A stretch of DNA of 55,967 bases. Origin: Sulfurimonas sp. Its GTDB lineage: Bacteria; Campylobacterota; Campylobacteria; Campylobacterales; Sulfurimonadaceae. Under the pieces are notes generated by a model that was given only the letters and a program-made list of their open reading frames with translations, did no database searches and was not told the DNA's origin. Positions 8,967-17,657 of the stretch are shown one piece after another; the stretch's first letter is position 1; each line of letters begins with the position of its first letter. Where the stretch lies: assembly GCA_028687935.1 (NCBI GenBank), contig JAQTZE010000014.1, positions 1 through 55,967 of the forward strand, given 5' to 3'. Both the position numbers and the translations under genes were made by a program.

Positions 8967-9947
8967 ATGTATATAGAAGAGTTGAAGTTTTCATTGTGGG
9001 CAGATTTTATTGAGCGAGACTATCTGGAAAACGAATTTAGAGAGTTGATCAATGAAGGCATTATCAATGGAGCTACTTCGAATCCTGCTATATTTAAGAG
9101 TGCTATTTTAAATTCACCGGCATATAAAGAGCATATACAAACACTCACTGGACTCTCTGCTAAAGAGAAGTATGAAGCTTTAGCTATGTATGATATCACA
9201 AAGGCTGCAGATATCCTCAGACCGCTTTATGAAGCAAATGATGATGGCTATGTGAGCATAGAAGTTGATCCTTTCTTGTGTGATGATGCGCGTGCGACTA
9301 TAGATGAGGGTGAGAGACTTTATGAGACGATTGATCGAAAAAATGTCATGATAAAAGTCCCTGCAACAAAAGCGGGATACAAAGCAATGGAAGAGCTGAG
9401 TGCCCTTGGAATTCCGGTAAACGCAACGCTTATCTTCTCAAAAGAACAAGCGATAGAGTGTGCAAAAGCTTTTGAATCGGGAGTAAAGCGCCACGGTTCA
9501 AAAGTTGACACAGTTATCAGTGTTTTTGTCAGCCGTGTGGATAGAGCGCTTGATGGTGAACTGGCAAAACATGGCATCGAATTAGCCCTCAGCGGAATTT
9601 ATAATAGTGCTTCTATATATAATGCGGTAACTGCTATGCAAGTAGAGGGGTGTCGTGTTCTCTTTGCAAGTACAGGTGTTAAAGATGACTCTCTTCCTGC
9701 GCACTATTATGTCGAAGGATTGCTCGCATATAATAGTGTAAATACCGCACCGATTGAGACGATTAAGGCATTTCATGCAAATGGTGGCAGAGTAAAAGCA
9801 CTTCCTATTTCAGAAGAGACAATACGTGAACATTTCGCTAAAATAGCTGATGCAGGTATTGATTTTGATGCAGTGCTACACAAACAGATAGATGATGGAC
9901 TCGCTGCGTTTAAAGACGCATTTAAGGATATATTGGAGGCACTATGA
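8967..9947 (+). CDS. tal: Transaldolase
   Basis: Pentose-phosphate enzyme moving a dihydroxyacetone unit between sugar phosphates, cytoplasmic. The 326-residue barrel shows SLWADFIERDYLE near the N-terminus, GATSNPAIFKSA (about 35-46), SIEVDPFLCDD near 93-103, and NVMIKVPATKAGYKA near 127, whose Lys in IKVPAT forms the Schiff base. FVSRVDRALD near 188 is also typical. Length fits the long TalB-like/Tal-GPI class without the isomerase fusion. Its TGA overlaps the pilT ATG (ATGA). Confidence 0.94.
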   Translation: MYIEELKFSLWADFIERDYLENEFRELINEGIINGATSNPAIFKSAILNSPAYKEHIQTLTGLSAKEKYEALAMYDITKAADILRPLYEANDDGYVSIEVDPFLCDDARATIDEGERLYETIDRKNVMIKVPATKAGYKAMEELSALGIPVNATLIFSKEQAIECAKAFESGVKRHGSKVDTVISVFVSRVDRALDGELAKHGIELALSGIYNSASIYNAVTAMQVEGCRVLFASTGVKDDSLPAHYYVEGLLAYNSVNTAPIETIKAFHANGGRVKALPISEETIREHFAKIADAGIDFDAVLHKQIDDGLAAFKDAFKDILEAL

Positions 9948-11116
9948 ATGAAGTAGACGTAAGTAAGCTAACCTTTGAACAGCTCAAAAAGATACGATCG
10001 TATCTCAAAAAGATGATAGAAAATGGTGGCAGTGATTTGCATGTCAAGGCAAATTCTGTAATACGTGCAAGAATCAATGGAAATCTTGTTCAGTTTTCTG
10101 GAGGGATCTTTTCTAAAGAAGATGCTTTGACATTTGCTAAAGAGCTCCTTAAGGGAAGATTTGCAGAGTTTGTTGAGCAACGTGAGATAGATTTAGTTTA
10201 TCCTTTTGATGAAAAAAATCGTTTTCGTGTCAATGTTTTTTTTCAGATGGATGGCGTTTCCGCTGTCTTTCGTGTTATTCCTGTGGATATTCCTTCTTTT
10301 GACGAGCTGCATCTTCCAGATGTCGTAAAAAGTTTCGCAGATAAAGAGCGTGGACTTGTGCTTGTCACGGGAGTAACGGGAAGTGGAAAATCAACAACAC
10401 TTGCGGCTATCATCAACGAGATAAACCTCAATAAAAAAAAGCATATCATTACTATTGAAGATCCGATAGAGTTTGTCCATAAAGATAGAGGATGTATCAT
10501 CAACCAACGTTCAGTGGGACAGGATACGCTCTCATTTGGTACAGCACTTCGTGCATCACTACGCGAGGATCCGGATATTATTCTCGTAGGAGAGATGCGT
10601 GATAAAGAGACGATAAATCTCGCCCTCCATGCAGCAGATACTGGACACCTTGTATTTTCAACGCTTCACACAGTAGATGCAAAAGAGACGATTAACCGTA
10701 TCATCGCGCAATTCCCTACTGAGGAGCAAAATCGTGTGCGTCTCTCTTTGGCTGGAGTACTTCAAGGTGTTGTCTCGCAAAGGCTTGTTCAGGCAACGGA
10801 TGGCAAAAGACGTGCAGCTATGGAAGTTTTGGTACGAACGCCGACAATAGAGAAGCTTATCATGGAAAACCGTGATTATGAAATCCATGATGCGATAGAA
10901 GCAGGGAAGGACCATTATAAGTCCCAAAGTTTTGATCAGTCTCTCTTGGATCTCTATGAACAAGGTATCATTTCTAGAGAACACGCTATGGAAAATGCTA
11001 CAAGTGCATCAGATTTGGCACTGAAGATGAGTGGACTTACTAGTGGAAAAATATCCGATAAGCCTTCTAGTAGTACAGAAATAAGCGAAAATGATGATGT
11101 ATTTGGCTTAAAATAA
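9944..11116 (+). CDS. pilT: PilT/PilU family retraction ATPase
   Basis: A 390-residue hexameric secretion ATPase of the type IV pilus retraction class. It has an N-terminal MIENGGSDLHVKAN signature (about 24-37), Walker A GVTGSGKST near 141-149, an Asp box TIEDPIEFVH, Walker B ILVGEMRD, and a His box GHLVFSTLHTVDA. The C-terminal segment reads SFDQSLLDLYEQGIISREHA, closer to PilU than to PilT, whose AIRNLIRE motif is missing. No pilin or pilus assembly gene is in the window. The start overlaps tal by 4 bases. The PilT versus PilU choice is unsettled. Confidence 0.85.
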   Translation: MNEVDVSKLTFEQLKKIRSYLKKMIENGGSDLHVKANSVIRARINGNLVQFSGGIFSKEDALTFAKELLKGRFAEFVEQREIDLVYPFDEKNRFRVNVFFQMDGVSAVFRVIPVDIPSFDELHLPDVVKSFADKERGLVLVTGVTGSGKSTTLAAIINEINLNKKKHIITIEDPIEFVHKDRGCIINQRSVGQDTLSFGTALRASLREDPDIILVGEMRDKETINLALHAADTGHLVFSTLHTVDAKETINRIIAQFPTEEQNRVRLSLAGVLQGVVSQRLVQATDGKRRAAMEVLVRTPTIEKLIMENRDYEIHDAIEAGKDHYKSQSFDQSLLDLYEQGIISREHAMENATSASDLALKMSGLTSGKISDKPSSSTEISENDDVFGLK

Positions 11117-11153
11117 TATTTACACGATTAACTAATATTAAAGATTATTTGGG

Positions 11154-11159
11154 TACAAT
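11154..11159 (+). promoter_or_regulatory. -10 element for rplY
   Basis: GGGTACAATT contains TACAAT 31 bases before the rplY ATG. The 73-base pilT-rplY spacer is AT-rich, with periodic A/T runs upstream and AAGGA as ribosome site. It probably starts the conserved rplY-to-dxs block. Confidence 0.5.
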
Positions 11160-11189
11160 TGCGCCTATTTTTTAAATTAAGGATTCAAA

Positions 11190-11726
11190 ATGTTAGAAGG
11201 TATAGTTAGAGAGAGTATTGGCAAAAAAGCAACGAAAGCGTTGCGCCGTGATGGTTATCTAATTGCAAACATATACGGAAAAGGGCTTGAAAATGTTCAC
11301 GCTGCGTTTAAACAAAACGAATATATCCGTACAGTTCGCAATAAAGAGACTTTAGCATTTGATGTTAGCGTAGCTGGCAAAGTAATGAAAGTTGTAGCTC
11401 AGTCTTATGAGTCTCAGCCAGTGACAGGAACACTTTTACATGTTGATTTAATGGTTGCACAAGCAGGCGTTCTTACACATTACCATGTTCCAGTTGTACC
11501 ACAAGGGATCGCGTTTGGTCTTAAAAATAAAGGTCTTGTGCATATTTCTAAACCACGTTTAAGAGTAAAAACTACTATTGAAAACTTACCAAATGTGATC
11601 AATATAGATGTTACTAAAATGGATGTAGGTGATTCTAAACTTATCCGTGACTTAGACAAAATCGAAAATGTTACATTTACAGATTCTGACCGTGTTGCAG
11701 TTCTGGGTGTAATCAAAGCTAAATAA
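11190..11726 (+). CDS. rplY: 50S ribosomal protein L25 (CTC form)
   Basis: Binds 5S rRNA in the large subunit. The 178-residue length marks the long TL5/CTC form, with an N-terminal 5S-binding domain (about 1-90; [25 protein letters not shown] at the start) and a C-terminal beta domain (90-178; [16 protein letters not shown]). AAGGATTCAAA precedes the ATG. pth follows 2 bases later. The same rplY-pth pair occurs in C. jejuni. Confidence 0.94.
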   Translation: MLEGIVRESIGKKATKALRRDGYLIANIYGKGLENVHAAFKQNEYIRTVRNKETLAFDVSVAGKVMKVVAQSYESQPVTGTLLHVDLMVAQAGVLTHYHVPVVPQGIAFGLKNKGLVHISKPRLRVKTTIENLPNVINIDVTKMDVGDSKLIRDLDKIENVTFTDSDRVAVLGVIKAK

Positions 11727-11728
11727 TT

Positions 11729-12286
11729 ATGCTTATCGTCGGACTGGGTAATCCTGGCCCGATGTATGAAAAAAATCGTCATAATATCGGCTTTTTAGTC
11801 ATAGACGAACTCATTAAACGCAACAATGCGAACAAACTTTCATCCTCCTCTTTTAATGGTGAACTTTACAAATTCTCAAATCATTTTTTATTAAAACCAC
11901 TGACCTATATGAATCTCTCCGGCAATGCGATAGCAGCTGTGAAAAATTTCTACAAAATAGATGAGGTTGTTGTCATACATGATGATTTAGATCTGCCTTT
12001 TGGTGCATTGCGTTTAAAGCATGCCGGTGGACACGGTGGTCATAATGGTCTGCGTTCAACAGATGAAAAAATCACACAAGCATATACTCGTATACGTCTT
12101 GGCATCGGAAAGCCTGCGCATAAAGGGGAAGTCGCTTCATATGTTCTAAGTGATTTTAATGAGAGTGAAGCAAAACATTTACAATCTTGGATAGGACATA
12201 CATGTGATGCGGTAGAATTTTTACTCGAACACTCTATGGAAGATACAAGCTCAAAATACTCTATTAAAAATTTTCAGATACAATAA
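11729..12286 (+). CDS. pth: Peptidyl-tRNA hydrolase
   Basis: Releases tRNA from stalled peptidyl-tRNA. The 185-residue protein has the standard active-site series: GLGNPGPMYEKNRHNIGF (about 5-22) with catalytic His in NRHN, KPLTYMNLSG near 56-65 (catalytic-site Asn), VIHDDLDLPFG near 88-98 with the catalytic Asp, and GGHGGHNGL near 106-114. It sits 2 bases after rplY and 4 bases before lptG, all probably on one transcript. Confidence 0.96.
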   Translation: MLIVGLGNPGPMYEKNRHNIGFLVIDELIKRNNANKLSSSSFNGELYKFSNHFLLKPLTYMNLSGNAIAAVKNFYKIDEVVVIHDDLDLPFGALRLKHAGGHGGHNGLRSTDEKITQAYTRIRLGIGKPAHKGEVASYVLSDFNESEAKHLQSWIGHTCDAVEFLLEHSMEDTSSKYSIKNFQIQ

Positions 12287-12290
12287 TATT

Positions 12291-13373
12291 ATGCTGGCTT
12301 TTAGATACATTGCGTTTCATTATCTTCGATATTTTCTTATTATCCTCATTGCGCTTATACTTTTTTTGGTCGGTTTTGACTATATGGAAAATGCGGAGCA
12401 ACTTTCAAAATCTGCAAACTTGACTCTTATTTATTTGGTGTACAAATCATTTTATGCCGTGGATTTGCTGCTTCCTTTATCTCTTTTGTTCGCCATGATT
12501 ACGACAAAGATTCATCTTATTCGCTCAAATGCACTTGTCTCATTTTACTCTCTTGGATATTCGCGTAGAGATGTTTTACGTCCATTTTTATTTGTTTCAC
12601 TCGCTGTGACGATACTTTTTGTATCATTTCATGCACTCTCAAGCTTCTCACGAGCAGATGAATTCTCTAGAAATATACGTAAAAATGCACAGTACTTGAG
12701 CCCGACTCGGGATCTCTTCTTTACTTATAAAGACAAATATGTATATTTTTCAAAGCTCCTTCCATTACAAGAACGTGCTGAAGATATACGAGTATTTAGC
12801 CTTGAGAATAATTCGCTTAAAGAGGTTGTAGTTGCCTCTTCCGCTTCTTATAGAGATGATTTTTGGATTATTAATGCGGCTGACATTATTACAAAACCTG
12901 ATACAATGGATTTTGAATCATCGGGCATAGATGTAAGTGAGAATAACGATCTAAAAATGCTTCAGGGCTTTAGACCGAAGATTCTGGACCGCGTTTATGA
13001 AGGAAAAGTAAATTTTACTATTCAAGATGCTTTTGATGCTATCAAGCTGCTTCAAAGCCAGAATATAGACACGAGAGGGATAAAAGGGGCGCTGTACAAA
13101 ATATTTGTCTATCCATTTTTTGTCCCCTCTTTAGTCGTTATTATCTTCTTTTTTGTCCCGATAAGTGTACGATTTTTAAATGTTTCGCTCTTTAGTTTTT
13201 CTGCTATTTTAGCCACACTTCTTGTCTGGGGAATATTATATACACTTATAGAACTCTCTAACAATAAAACTATTTCGGGTGAAGTCGGAATTCTCGCACC
13301 CGTTGCGATACTCTTGCTTATAGCTTTACGGCAGATACGCCATTACGCTTCACCTACTTCTAAAGCGCACTAA
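12291..13373 (+). CDS. lptG: LptF/LptG family permease (YjgP/YjgQ)
   Basis: Inner-membrane subunit of the lipopolysaccharide export complex LptBFGC. The 360 residues have the family shape: three N-terminal membrane segments (about 10-30, 50-75, 95-118), a periplasmic domain (about 120-270), and three C-terminal segments (about 270-350). The LptF/G pattern of an early YxxRY-like start (AFRYIAFHYLRYF) is present. Only one LptF/G gene is in the window, so F or G cannot be chosen with certainty. The position between pth and lysA matches C. jejuni. Confidence 0.82.
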   Translation: MLAFRYIAFHYLRYFLIILIALILFLVGFDYMENAEQLSKSANLTLIYLVYKSFYAVDLLLPLSLLFAMITTKIHLIRSNALVSFYSLGYSRRDVLRPFLFVSLAVTILFVSFHALSSFSRADEFSRNIRKNAQYLSPTRDLFFTYKDKYVYFSKLLPLQERAEDIRVFSLENNSLKEVVVASSASYRDDFWIINAADIITKPDTMDFESSGIDVSENNDLKMLQGFRPKILDRVYEGKVNFTIQDAFDAIKLLQSQNIDTRGIKGALYKIFVYPFFVPSLVVIIFFFVPISVRFLNVSLFSFSAILATLLVWGILYTLIELSNNKTISGEVGILAPVAILLLIALRQIRHYASPTSKAH

Positions 13374-13461
13374 ACGCAAGATAGCTTTGGGATTGTATTT
13401 TATATAACAAAAATATAAGCACTCTTTGGATAAAATCTCCTAAAAATATTTGGAAATTTTG

Positions 13462-14673
13462 ATGATACAATTTAAAGAATTGGCTGCAAAGTATAAAACA
13501 CCGCTTTACGTGTATGACTTTGATTATATGAGTGCTCAGTATAGCGAGCTCAAAGATGCTTTTAGAGCAAGAAAATCTATACTCGCGTATGCAGTAAAAG
13601 CAAACTCCAACTTAAGTGTTGTGAAACATTTTGCAAAACTCGGAGCGGGTGCGGACTGCGTTTCTATCGGTGAAGTGAGACGTGCATTTTTAGCGGGTGT
13701 TCCAGCGTACAAGATCATCTTCTCAGGTGTTGGCAAGAGTGATGATGAGATCCGTGAAGCGATCCAAAAAGAGATTCTCTACATCAATGTTGAGAGTGAA
13801 GCAGAACTAGGGCGTGTGGAACTTATTGCACAAGAGTTAAACGCAGTCGCGCGAATCAGCATCCGTGTAAATCCAAACATAGATCCAAAAACACATCCAT
13901 ATATCTCTACAGGACTCCATGACAATAAATTTGGAGTAGATTTAGAGAGTGCAAAACGTATGTATATCAAAGCAAACAACTCCGAATTTCTTGATCCTGT
14001 CGGCATCCACTTTCACATCGGCTCGCAGCTTACAGAGTTGCAACCGATTTATGAATCTGCTGAGATTGTAGCAGATCTTGTTCGCTCACTTGCGAATATC
14101 AAAATAGAGTTGAAGTTTTTTGATATTGGTGGGGGTCTTGGTGTTGTCTATAAAGATGAAGTGACTATTAAGCCCTATGATTATGCACAAGCAATTCTAG
14201 GGACACTTAAGGGTCTTGATTTGACTGTGATTTGTGAACCGGGAAGATTTCTGACCGCAAACGCAGGCTATTTTTTGACTAAAGTTTTATACGAAAAACA
14301 AAATGGACATAAAAAATTTGTAGTAGTCGATGGCGCTATGAATGACCTTATCCGTCCAAGTCTCTACAATGCATATCACAGAATTGAAGCGATCACCACA
14401 AGCACAAAAGAGACAAGAAAAGTAGATATCGTAGGTCCAGTTTGTGAGAGCGGAGATTTCCTTGCAAAAAATTATGAGCTTCCAGAGCTTGAGCACAATG
14501 ATTTACTTGTAGTGCATAGTGCGGGAGCCTATGGATTTGGTATGGGAAGCAACTACAATACACGTGGCAGAAGTGCAGAAATCGCAGTCGAAGGCGGTGT
14601 GGATAGAGTGATTCGTAAACGCGAGACTTTTGAAGACCTTATCGCATTAGAGACAGAGTTTTTAGAAAAATAA
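13462..14673 (+). CDS. lysA: Diaminopimelate decarboxylase
   Basis: PLP enzyme making lysine from meso-diaminopimelate, the last step of lysine synthesis. The 403 residues show YAVKANSN with the PLP Lys near 44, HFHIGSQ near 186-192, a GGGLG phosphate loop, EPGRFL near 260, and CESGDFLA near 333-340 with the substrate Cys. I take the ATG at 13462, which follows TTGGAA at a good distance; an upstream in-frame TTG at 13450 adds four residues and is less likely. It lies in the conserved lptG-lysA-HAD-pheA order. Confidence 0.95.
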   Translation: MIQFKELAAKYKTPLYVYDFDYMSAQYSELKDAFRARKSILAYAVKANSNLSVVKHFAKLGAGADCVSIGEVRRAFLAGVPAYKIIFSGVGKSDDEIREAIQKEILYINVESEAELGRVELIAQELNAVARISIRVNPNIDPKTHPYISTGLHDNKFGVDLESAKRMYIKANNSEFLDPVGIHFHIGSQLTELQPIYESAEIVADLVRSLANIKIELKFFDIGGGLGVVYKDEVTIKPYDYAQAILGTLKGLDLTVICEPGRFLTANAGYFLTKVLYEKQNGHKKFVVVDGAMNDLIRPSLYNAYHRIEAITTSTKETRKVDIVGPVCESGDFLAKNYELPELEHNDLLVVHSAGAYGFGMGSNYNTRGRSAEIAVEGGVDRVIRKRETFEDLIALETEFLEK

Positions 14674-14692
14674 ATAAGAAGAGGGTAGTTTT

Positions 14693-15469
14693 TTGTATTT
14701 CATAGACGTTCAGGGCACTTTAATAAGCGATACAGACAAATCTCCAATAGCTGGCAGTAGAGAGTTTATTGAGCATCTTAACAATACGCAAACTCCCTAC
14801 ATGGTCATCACGAACAGCACAAAAAAAGCTTCAAAAGATTTCTACGCTTTTTTAATTTCGCTTGGTTTTAATTTTGGCTTTGATAAATATCTTGACCCTT
14901 TGATGTTACTCGAAGCGCATGTGCAAAAAGAGGGTATTGCTGCGTATGGAGCAGAAGAGTTTTTACTGACACTTCAAAATATGGGCTATACTCTGGACTA
15001 TGAAAAAACAAAGACGGTGCTTGTGGCGATAAAAGAGGATTTCACTGCGGATGAGTATGCGCAGATGATTGACTTTATCCTCGCAGGTGCCGCTTTAGTT
15101 GGTATGCATGAGACTTCTATCTATGCAAAAAATAACAAACGCTATCCAGGTGTAGGAGCAGTTTTAAAACTTTTAGAGTTTGCGACTTCTTGTTCTTATA
15201 CAGTTGTCGGAAAGCCTAGTGTTGCATTTTATGAAGAGTCGCTCTTGCGTTTAAGAGCGCAAGTGCCAAACGCAAGCTTTGAAGATATCACTATCATCAG
15301 TGATGATGTTAAAGGCGACTTGGGTGGCGCAAAAGAGCTTGGTATGAAGACGATTTTTGTGACAAGCGGTAAGTATAAAAGTGCAGAGGAGATCGTACCA
15401 TTTTTACCAGATGCACTAAAACCTGATGTGGTGTACGCAAATATGCAAGAGATTTTGGAGGCAATATGA
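14693..15469 (+). CDS. HAD-IIA family hydrolase (NagD-like)
   Basis: A 258-residue HAD phosphatase. Motif I appears at once as FIDVQGTL (residues 3-10), motif II as VITNST near 38-43, and motif III/IV as VGKPS..F and ISDDVKGDLGGAKELGM near 202-218. The cap between motifs II and III marks subclass IIA. Translation starts at TTG (14693) after GAGGG: motif I begins at residue 3, leaving no room for a later start. Substrate unknown. Its stop overlaps the pheA ATG (ATGA). Confidence 0.85.
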   Translation: MYFIDVQGTLISDTDKSPIAGSREFIEHLNNTQTPYMVITNSTKKASKDFYAFLISLGFNFGFDKYLDPLMLLEAHVQKEGIAAYGAEEFLLTLQNMGYTLDYEKTKTVLVAIKEDFTADEYAQMIDFILAGAALVGMHETSIYAKNNKRYPGVGAVLKLLEFATSCSYTVVGKPSVAFYEESLLRLRAQVPNASFEDITIISDDVKGDLGGAKELGMKTIFVTSGKYKSAEEIVPFLPDALKPDVVYANMQEILEAI

Positions 15470-16548
15470 AGAGTTTAGAAGAGTGTAGAGAAGCGATAGA
15501 CAAGCTCGATGATGCGATGTTGGAAATTCTCAATGAGAGAATGAAAGTCGTGCATAGAGTCGGTGAGATCAAACATGAGACTGGAACTGCAGTCTATCGC
15601 CCTGAGAGAGAAAAAGCTATCATCGACAGACTTGCAAAACGCAGTGAAGAGAAAAATGGCATACTCAATAAAGGCGCTATAGAAGCTATCTACCTTGAAG
15701 TATTTGCTGTTGCAAGAAATCTCGAACTTCCTGAACGTATCGCTTATCTTGGACCTGAGGGAAGCTTTACACATCAAGCAGCAGAGAGTCGTTTTGGTGG
15801 AATGAGCGATTATATGCCACTCAACTCTATCCACTCTGTGTTTAAAACACTTGAAGCAAAGCGTGCAAAATTTGGTGTTGTGCCAATAGAAAATTCACGT
15901 GATGGTATCGTCGGTGAAACACTTGATCTGCTCTCAAAAAGTACGGTCAAGATTGTTGCAGAGCTTTATATGCCTATCCATATGGCATTTGCGACAAAGG
16001 CTAGAAAGCTTGAGGATATCAAAAAAATCTACTCAAAAGACAAAGGTTTTGGACAGTGTAGAGAGTTTCTACAAGAACACTCTTTGGTCAATGTAGAACT
16101 TATTCCAGTAGAATCAACTGCAAAAGCTGCTATACTCGCTGCAAATGATCCCGCCTCAGCAGCAATATGTTCACACATCGCTGCAAAACTTTATGGAATA
16201 CCGACACTTTTTGAAAATATAGAAGATCAGCATGACAGTCTGACACGTTTTGTGATACTGAGTGATTTTAAAAACGCAGCGAGTGATGATGATAAAACTT
16301 CAATCTTAGTGCGTTTAAAAGATGCCGTAAAAGCTGGTTCTTTGGTACATTTTTTACATGATTTTGAAGCAGAAAATATAAATTTATCTAAAATCGAGTC
16401 TCGTCCTTCAAGAGATAAAGGTGGGTTTGGGTACTGGTTTTATATAGATTTTTATGGAAATATGGATGATGAGGCCGTGCAAAGAGTACTCTCGAAGCAC
16501 AAAGGTGAAGTGACATGGCTTGGAAGTTACGTAAAGGGTGAAAATTGA
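15466..16548 (+). CDS. pheA: Bifunctional chorismate mutase/prephenate dehydratase
   Basis: Converts chorismate through prephenate to phenylpyruvate for phenylalanine synthesis. The 360 residues contain an AroQ chorismate mutase (1-90; RKAI-like arginines in YRPEREKAIIDRL), a prephenate dehydratase (about 93-270; LGPEGSFTHQAA and PIENSRDGIVGETLDLL, then the TRFVILS motif) and a C-terminal ACT domain (about 280-355; IESRPSRDKGGFGYWFYIDF) that binds Phe for feedback control. It overlaps the HAD gene and hisC by 4 bases each. Confidence 0.95.
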   Translation: MKSLEECREAIDKLDDAMLEILNERMKVVHRVGEIKHETGTAVYRPEREKAIIDRLAKRSEEKNGILNKGAIEAIYLEVFAVARNLELPERIAYLGPEGSFTHQAAESRFGGMSDYMPLNSIHSVFKTLEAKRAKFGVVPIENSRDGIVGETLDLLSKSTVKIVAELYMPIHMAFATKARKLEDIKKIYSKDKGFGQCREFLQEHSLVNVELIPVESTAKAAILAANDPASAAICSHIAAKLYGIPTLFENIEDQHDSLTRFVILSDFKNAASDDDKTSILVRLKDAVKAGSLVHFLHDFEAENINLSKIESRPSRDKGGFGYWFYIDFYGNMDDEAVQRVLSKHKGEVTWLGSYVKGEN

Positions 16549-17639
16549 AATTTAATAAAACATTAGAAGATATAAAAACGTATGAGGCTGGAAAGCCAAT
16601 AGAGTTAGTTGTCCGTGAATTTGGAATAGATCCAAAGGATATTATCAAACTAGCAAGTAATGAGAATCCATATGGATGTTCACAAAAAGTACAAAACGCA
16701 GTGAGTGCTATTGTCTCAAAAATGGCACTTTATCCAGATGATTCTATGACGAAACTCAAAAATGCTTTGGGTAAGCGCTTTAATATTGGAGTTGAGAGTC
16801 TCATAATCGGCTCTGGAAGTGATCAAGTTATCGAATTTCTTATCCATGCAAAAGCACATGCAGGTACAAAAATACTTATGAATAGTATTACATTTGCGAT
16901 GTATGAGATCTATGCAAAACATGTTGGAGCAGAAGTCCTTCGAACATCTTCTCAAGAGCATGATCTTGATGAGTTTTATGCGATCTATCAAGAGCAAAAA
17001 CCTGAGATTATTTTTATCTGTACACCAAATAACCCGACAGGCGATGCGATTGATGCGCAGAAACTGGGAGAGTTTTTAGCAAAAATTGATAAAGACACTT
17101 TAGTAGTAGTCGATTGTGCCTACATGGAATACGCTGCGTTTAAAGACGCAAGTAAAAAAGTAGATGCAAAAGAGCTTGTTGAATGTTTTGACAATGTCAT
17201 CTATCTAGGCACATTTTCAAAAGCCTATGGACTTGGTGGTATGCGTGTAGGATTTGGACTTGCAAATCCAAAAATTATCGAGGAACTTTATAAACTTCGA
17301 CCGCCTTTTAATATTACAACACTCTCTCTTGAAGCAGCAAGTGTTGCTTTGGATGATGAAGAATTTGTAAATAAATGTATCGCTGCATCTTTTGATGAGA
17401 TGAAACGCTATGAAGAGTTTGCAATAGAGAAAAAAATAGATATAATTGAAAGCTTTACAAATTTTGTTACATTGTGTTTGAATGAAACGCAAAATTCAAC
17501 AGCACTCTCCAATGCTCTTTTGCAAAAGGGAATGATTGTAAGAAATCTTAGTAGCTATGGCCTTAACGCAATACGCGTAACCATAGGAACACCAGAGCAG
17601 AATACTCGCTTTTTTGAATTGACATCAGAGTTACTATAA
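16545..17639 (+). CDS. hisC: Histidinol-phosphate aminotransferase
   Basis: PLP aminotransferase of histidine synthesis that also often serves aromatic amino acids, which would suit its place after pheA. The 364-residue protein shows LASNENPYGCS near 31-41, TPNNPTGDAID near 163-173, and the PLP lysine in YLGTFSKAYGLGGMRVGFGL near 221-240. The start is TTG at 16545, overlapping the pheA stop (TTGA), with AAAGGG upstream. An identical 18-base stretch containing the TGCGTTT word also occurs in tal. Confidence 0.94.
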   Translation: MKFNKTLEDIKTYEAGKPIELVVREFGIDPKDIIKLASNENPYGCSQKVQNAVSAIVSKMALYPDDSMTKLKNALGKRFNIGVESLIIGSGSDQVIEFLIHAKAHAGTKILMNSITFAMYEIYAKHVGAEVLRTSSQEHDLDEFYAIYQEQKPEIIFICTPNNPTGDAIDAQKLGEFLAKIDKDTLVVVDCAYMEYAAFKDASKKVDAKELVECFDNVIYLGTFSKAYGLGGMRVGFGLANPKIIEELYKLRPPFNITTLSLEAASVALDDEEFVNKCIAASFDEMKRYEEFAIEKKIDIIESFTNFVTLCLNETQNSTALSNALLQKGMIVRNLSSYGLNAIRVTIGTPEQNTRFFELTSELL

Positions 17640-17657
17640 TAACAAAATGGGAAGTTA

